From Patescibacteria group bacterium (GTDB taxonomy: Bacteria > Patescibacteriota > Minisyncoccia > Phycocordibacterales > UBA12088), in contig WFWM01000074.1 of NCBI GenBank assembly GCA_015491145.1, positions 1-8,759 on the forward strand: a stretch of DNA of 8,759 bases, read 5' to 3'. Below, piece by piece: positions 5,870 to 8,759 of the stretch. The first letter of the stretch is position 1, and each line of letters begins with the position of its first letter. A model generated the notes under the pieces. That model had not been told where the DNA came from. It made no database searches and saw nothing but the letters and a program-made list of their open reading frames with translations. A program made the translations under genes and the position numbers.

Positions 5870-7104
5870 GCAATCGGTTTGCGACGACACTCGAGCGAAT
5901 GGCGCGTGAGGCGGCGCTCCAGCGCTCCCTCCCTCCTCGCGAGGCACATGCTTCCATCTGCTCGCCGATCCAGCACCTGCCGTACCCCACGCAGGTTGCG
6001 CTCAAGGAAGCGGCGCTCTCGCAGATGCTTGGGAAACAGGTGAAACAGGTGTCGGTGCTTCCGGCCGGCGTCATCTGGGGCTACCGTAAGAAAATGGAGT
6101 TTGCCCTCGTCGAGGAGGGAGGCGAGGTGTACCTTGCGTGGTATGCGCGGGGCAGCCGCGGAAGGCGCAAGGTGCCGATTGCCGGCTGCGTGCTCGCAAG
6201 CGAACGGCTCAACCGGGTGGCGTGGGCTGCAGCGAGGTTGGTGCAGGAGGCAGGCGGGTCAGCGGCGGCGGTGAAGGGGCTCGTGGTGAGCGAGAGCAAG
6301 GAAGAAGGGGTGTGCGCTGTGCGGATCGTCGTGCACACGCCCGCTGCAGCGTGGATGGCGCGGTGGCAGGCAAAGGTGCAGGCCATTGCGGAGGTGGCAG
6401 CAGCGCAGGTGGTGTGGTCCCGCCCTGAATCGCCAGCCCTCACGGCGGAGCGTCATATTGCCGGGCCGGATGCGGTCTGGCTCACGGAGCGTGTCTGTGG
6501 CATTTCGGTGCGGTACCCCGCCTTCGGTTTCTTCCAGAACCACCCGTGGCAATTTACTGCAAGCCTCATCTTCCTTGCCGAATGGATGGCGCGGGTGGTG
6601 CCGGCAGGGGTGCAGCGGGAACTGTGGGACCTCTATGGCGGAGCAGGGCCCATCGGCCTCTCGCTCGCCCGCCTCGTCCCCTCGAGAGTTGCGCGCCTGC
6701 GCATCGTGGAGGAGGATGCCGCGCTCGTTGCGGCAGCGAGGGAAAACCTTACCGCCGCCGGCATTGCGGGGGAAGTGGCGCAGGTGTCGGTAGGGGAGGG
6801 AACCTTTGCGTGGTTTACCCCAGCAGGTGACGATATTGTCGTTGTAGACCCTCCTCGCGCCGGCCTCCACCACCGAATGGTGCGCGTTCTTCGTGAGCGG
6901 GGTCCGCAGGTGGTGGCGTACCTTTCCTGTAATCCGGATGCGCTCTCACGGGACCTCTCCGCCCTTGCGGATCGGTATGTGCCGGTTGCGGTGCAGGGGT
7001 TCGATTTCGCTCCCCACACGCTCCACTTGGAGACGCTCGCGCTCCTTATGCGGTCGTCCTGTCCTCATCGCTTTTGCAGGGGTAGCGTGCATGTGCTACG
7101 CTAG
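5866..7104 (+). CDS. RlmD/TrmA-family RNA (uracil-5-)-methyltransferase
   Basis: A 412-aa enzyme of the class that makes 5-methyluridine in 23S rRNA or tRNA using S-adenosylmethionine. The N-terminal part has QHLPYPTQVALKEAAL (36-51) and YRKKMEFA (73-80), as in RlmD/RlmCD. Then follow FGFFQNHPWQ (220-229), cofactor motif I WDLYGGAGPIGLSLA (254-268), motif IV VVDPPRAGLH (326-335), the catalytic cysteine C355 in YLSCNPDALSRDL, and the general base E389 in PHTLHLETLALL. The N-terminal TRAM domain of RlmD is absent. Of the cysteines that bind a [4Fe-4S] cluster in RlmD, the first group is reduced to one nearby Cys (C32), while C108 in IAGCVL matches the last, so the cluster is probably lost. The start overlaps the SET stop as ATGA. 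The stop codon is part of the next promoter's -10 motif. The target, U747 or U1939 of 23S rRNA or tRNA U54, cannot be told from sequence alone. Confidence 0.9.
   Translation: MSNRFATTLERMAREAALQRSLPPREAHASICSPIQHLPYPTQVALKEAALSQMLGKQVKQVSVLPAGVIWGYRKKMEFALVEEGGEVYLAWYARGSRGRRKVPIAGCVLASERLNRVAWAAARLVQEAGGSAAAVKGLVVSESKEEGVCAVRIVVHTPAAAWMARWQAKVQAIAEVAAAQVVWSRPESPALTAERHIAGPDAVWLTERVCGISVRYPAFGFFQNHPWQFTASLIFLAEWMARVVPAGVQRELWDLYGGAGPIGLSLARLVPSRVARLRIVEEDAALVAAARENLTAAGIAGEVAQVSVGEGTFAWFTPAGDDIVVVDPPRAGLHHRMVRVLRERGPQVVAYLSCNPDALSRDLSALADRYVPVAVQGFDFAPHTLHLETLALLMRSSCPHRFCRGSVHVLR
7074..7102 (+). promoter_or_regulatory. Promoter of the zinc-ribbon gene, inside the end of the upstream gene
   Basis: TGTGCTACGCTAG at 7092-7104 carries an extended -10 (TGC with hexamer TACGCT at 7097-7102). 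A 17-base spacer puts TTGCAG at 7074-7079 as the -35. Both elements lie in the last codons of the RNA methyltransferase gene, and the final TAG of the motif is its stop codon. Transcription would start near 7109, leaving an untranslated leader of about 66 bases before the ATG at 7175. Confidence 0.6.
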
Positions 7105-7174
7105 GGTGGCGCGTTGGATCTGTGGGATCCTCCGCTAGGTCGAGGTTAGTCAACACACACGAATACACGAACGC

Positions 7175-7480
7175 ATGACGGAGCAAAAGGCAGAAGGGGA
7201 TCGCCCCCTCTTTGAAGGGGAGTGGGAGTGCTCGCAATGCGGCGCGGCTATCACGCAGCTGCCGTTCCAGCCGGATGCGGAGCGCCCGCTCTTTTGCCGG
7301 GAGTGCCACCGTAAGAGGCGCGCGGAACGGGAGGTGCGCAAGCGCTCAGCGATGGTGCAGGGATCCTGGACCTGTGTCGCCTGTGGCGGCGACATTTCCG
7401 AGCTCCCCTTCAACCCCACGCGAACCGACAATCTGCTGTGCCGGCAGTGCCACCGAGAAAAGCGGATGGCGCAAGCCTAG
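7175..7480 (+). CDS. Small protein with two CxxC-x18-CxxC zinc ribbons
   Basis: A 101-aa protein made of two copies of one zinc-binding module. Copy 1 has C19/C22 and C41/C44 in the setting WECSQCGAAITQLPF...CRECHRKRR. Copy 2 has C67/C70 and C89/C92 in the setting WTCVACGGDISELPFNP...CRQCHREKR. Both keep the Trp before the first Cys, LPF in the middle, 18 residues between the CxxC pairs, and a basic tail. Each module should bind one zinc ion through four cysteines. Single- or double-module proteins of this kind (CxxC-x17-CxxC type) are, to my knowledge, frequent in Patescibacteria; their function is not established, and nucleic-acid binding is a guess from the basic tails. The ATG has no Shine-Dalgarno sequence in the leader. 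It has its own promoter and is followed after 17 bases by a strong hairpin, so it is probably a single-gene transcript. Confidence 0.88.
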   Translation: MTEQKAEGDRPLFEGEWECSQCGAAITQLPFQPDAERPLFCRECHRKRRAEREVRKRSAMVQGSWTCVACGGDISELPFNPTRTDNLLCRQCHREKRMAQA

Positions 7481-7497
7481 CGAGTGCAAAGGGAAAG

Positions 7498-7537
7498 CGC
7501 CACGCCCCGCTCCGCGCACGCGGAGCGGGGCGTGGCG
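7498..7537. terminator. Perfect 18-bp GC hairpin, possible terminator lacking a T-tract
   Basis: CGCCACGCCCCGCTCCGC (7498-7515) is followed by a four-base loop GCAC and an exact reverse complement (7520-7537). The hairpin starts 17 bases after the zinc-ribbon stop and ends one base before the TGTGCTAGCATAG promoter of ung. No run of T follows on the + strand; on the opposite strand the 3' side reads GCGCTTTCCCTTTGC, which is only moderately T-rich. It probably ends the zinc-ribbon transcript. It also covers the position where the ung -35 should be, so a regulatory or cruciform role is possible. Confidence 0.6.
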
Positions 7538-7538
7538 G

Positions 7539-7551
7539 TGTGCTAGCATAG
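7539..7551 (+). promoter_or_regulatory. Extended -10 promoter of ung
   Basis: TGTGCTAGCATAG contains TGC with hexamer TAGCAT (7544-7549). The -35 position (about 7521-7526) lies inside the right arm of the hairpin and does not resemble TTGACA, so recognition would rely on the extended -10. Transcription should start at about 7556-7557, directly at the ATG of ung, predicting a leaderless transcript. Confidence 0.6.
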
Positions 7552-7556
7552 AGGTG

Positions 7557-8243
7557 ATGGTAGCTGAGCAGGAAGGGGTGAAGGAGGTCCGTATCCACCC
7601 GAGTTGGAAGGCGGTGCTGCAGGAGGAGTTTGCGAAACCGTACTTTCGCGACCTTGTCGCGTTCGTGCGGGAGCAGTACCTCAAAGGCGCCGCTTATCCG
7701 CACCCTAAGAATCTCTTCCGTGCGTTCGATGCAACGCCGTTTGAAGCGGTGAAGGTGGTGATTGTTGGGCAAGACCCCTACCCAAATCCGGGGCAGGCAA
7801 ACGGCCTTGCCTTTGCCGTGAACCCGGAGGTGCCGGAGCCCCCCTCGCTCAAGAACATTTTTCGGGAAATTGAACAAGAGTTTGGCAGGCCTCCGCACGC
7901 AAAACGCGATCTCCTGCACTGGGCGCAGCAGGGAGTGCTCCTCCTCAATGCGGTGCTCACTGTCCGCCCCGGAGAACCCGCGTCCCATCGAGGGAAGGGG
8001 TGGGAGGAGTTCACGAACGCCGTTCTCCGGGCCCTCAACGACCGAAAGAACCACCTCGTCTTTCTCCTGTGGGGGGCGGATGCCCGGAAGAAGAAAGCGC
8101 TCATTGATCCCGCCCGCCACCTCATCCTCGAGGCGGCGCACCCCTCGCCCCTGTCTGCCGAGCGCGGTTTCTTCGGTTGTGGCCATTTCCGGAAGGCAAA
8201 TGAGTACCTCGCTGCCCACGGGAAGGAACCGATAGACTGGTGA
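7557..8243 (+). CDS. ung: Uracil-DNA glycosylase (family 1)
   Basis: A 228-aa enzyme that removes uracil from DNA as the first step of base-excision repair. The water-activating motif GQDPYPNPGQANGLAF (71-86) contains the catalytic Asp73 and the uracil-stacking Phe86. LLLNAVLTV (128-136) supplies the uracil-reading Asn131, and HPSPLSAERGFFGCGHF (195-211) contains His195 and the minor-groove loop. In the usual GQDPYHGPGQAHGLAF, the HG after Tyr is PN here and the second His is Asn82; otherwise the active site is intact and the length is normal for the family. The frame is open upstream to 7212, but earlier starts would overlap the zinc-ribbon gene and hairpin. ATG 7557 fits the family N-terminus (HPSWKAVLQEEF) and the predicted transcription start. 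A Shine-Dalgarno-like AAGGAGGT at 7581 lies inside the gene and serves no suitable start. The trmH-like gene follows after four bases. Confidence 0.96.
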   Translation: MVAEQEGVKEVRIHPSWKAVLQEEFAKPYFRDLVAFVREQYLKGAAYPHPKNLFRAFDATPFEAVKVVIVGQDPYPNPGQANGLAFAVNPEVPEPPSLKNIFREIEQEFGRPPHAKRDLLHWAQQGVLLLNAVLTVRPGEPASHRGKGWEEFTNAVLRALNDRKNHLVFLLWGADARKKKALIDPARHLILEAAHPSPLSAERGFFGCGHFRKANEYLAAHGKEPIDW

Positions 8244-8247
8244 GCGT

Positions 8248-8759
8248 ATGCCGACGCCGGAGCGCCTCGCAAGGATGGCGGAGGTGGCGCAGCAGCGCCT
8301 GCACGATGTCGTGCTCGTGCTGGAGGATATCCATGATCCGCACAACGCCGGCGCGGTGCTGCGCACCGCCGAAGGACTCGGCGTGGCGACCGTCCACTTT
8401 CTCTTCCGAGAGGAGCAGCCGTACCCGCCTCGCCGGGCAACGAAGGGCACCGCAATGAGCGCGCAGCAGTGGCTCTCCATTTCCGTGTGGCGTTCGCGAG
8501 AGGAGCTCCTTGCGCACCTTGCGCAGGAAGGATTCGCCTCGTGGGGTTTCGTTGCGCAGGAGGGTGCGGAGAATGTGTGGCAGCACGACTGGCGGGAGGG
8601 ACGGGTTGCCCTCTGGTTCGGCAACGAGCATCGCGGCCTCGATCCAGAAACCTGCCAAGCGCTCGACGGGCTTGCCACCATTCCAATGTGGGGAATGGTC
8701 CGATCGTTCAACATTTCCGTTGCAGCGGCAATTGCGCTTGCTGAGGTGGTGCGCCAGAA
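8248..8759 (+). CDS. trmH: SpoU/TrmH-family tRNA (guanosine-2'-O-)-methyltransferase (partial, 3' end missing)
   Basis: A knotted (SPOUT) methyltransferase that adds a 2'-O-methyl group to RNA; the closest match I recognise is TrmH, which acts on G18 of tRNA. The frame from ATG 8248 stays open to the right edge and shows 170 codons. Motif 1 is DPHNAGAVLRTAEGLGV (30-46) with the family Asn33 and Arg39. Motif 2 is ALWFGNEHRGLDPE (121-134) with Glu127. Motif 3 is IPMWGMVRSFNISVAAAIAL (145-164) with Ser153-Phe-Asn155 forming the knot and cofactor pocket. The N-terminus (PTPERLARMAEVAQQR) matches the short TrmH-type N-terminal region, not the L30-like extension of RlmB. TrmH has a further C-terminal region, which would lie outside the window. 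The start is four bases after the ung stop and has no ribosome-binding site, so it is probably translated from the ung transcript. The exact RNA target is inferred. Confidence 0.88.
   Translation, partial: MPTPERLARMAEVAQQRLHDVVLVLEDIHDPHNAGAVLRTAEGLGVATVHFLFREEQPYPPRRATKGTAMSAQQWLSISVWRSREELLAHLAQEGFASWGFVAQEGAENVWQHDWREGRVALWFGNEHRGLDPETCQALDGLATIPMWGMVRSFNISVAAAIALAEVVRQ

Noticed and set aside
7116..7130. Inverted repeat GGATC-tgtgg-GATCC as a terminator of the operon
   Set aside because: The stem is only five pairs with no T-tract, too weak to call.
7212..7556. Upstream extension of ung to 7212
   Set aside because: It would overlap the zinc-ribbon gene in another frame and pass through the hairpin and promoter; family alignment begins after ATG 7557.
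7410..8714. Long open frame on the - strand (434 codons)
   Set aside because: It is the antisense shadow of ung and trmH, whose catalytic motifs on the + strand are unmistakable; GC-rich codon bias produces such frames.
1..8759. CRISPR array, rRNA, insertion sequence or transposase
   Set aside because: No regularly spaced repeats, rRNA sequence or transposase-like protein was seen on either strand.

Overview
The window looks like a compact, GC-rich bacterial chromosome segment with all genes on the + strand. The organism is most plausibly a member of the Patescibacteria/CPR (Parcubacteria-like). That assignment is inference from several traits: a repeated promoter motif of the form TGTGCTAnnnTAG, transcripts that appear to begin at or next to the start codon, almost no Shine-Dalgarno sites, tightly overlapping genes, a CxxC-x18-CxxC zinc-ribbon protein, and a TSP3-type calcium-binding surface protein. 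No rRNA or other phylogenetic marker is present to confirm it.

Layout. (1) 1-326: C-terminal end of a gene entering from the left, best read as holA (DNA polymerase III delta subunit). (2) 341-431: promoter and tRNA-Gln(TTG). (3) 432 to about 2060: an AT-rich island that differs sharply from its flanks and carries a two-gene restriction-modification cassette, a beta-class DNA methyltransferase followed by a probable PD-(D/E)XK endonuclease, overlapping at GTGA. (4) 2069-7104: one operon with its own promoter, encoding a large membrane-anchored surface protein with a calcium-binding motif and Ig-like domain, an orphan sensor histidine kinase, a SET-domain lysine methyltransferase, and an RlmD/TrmA-family RNA uracil-5-methyltransferase. 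The last three genes overlap at their ends. (5) 7092-7480: promoter and small twin-zinc-ribbon protein. (6) 7498-7537: a perfect 18-bp GC hairpin. (7) 7539-8759: promoter, uracil-DNA glycosylase (ung), and a TrmH/SpoU-family tRNA 2'-O-methyltransferase that runs off the right edge.

How the genes relate. Replication and repair functions (holA, ung) and RNA-modification functions (RlmD-like, TrmH-like, tRNA-Gln) form the housekeeping frame. The restriction-modification cassette is a foreign-looking insertion directly behind the tRNA. The most unusual part is the middle operon: a surface protein with a potential calcium-binding element, a kinase with an extracytoplasmic sensor region and no visible response regulator, and a eukaryotic-style SET methyltransferase whose start overlaps the kinase stop. 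A link from surface sensing to kinase to protein methylation is possible but rests only on gene order.
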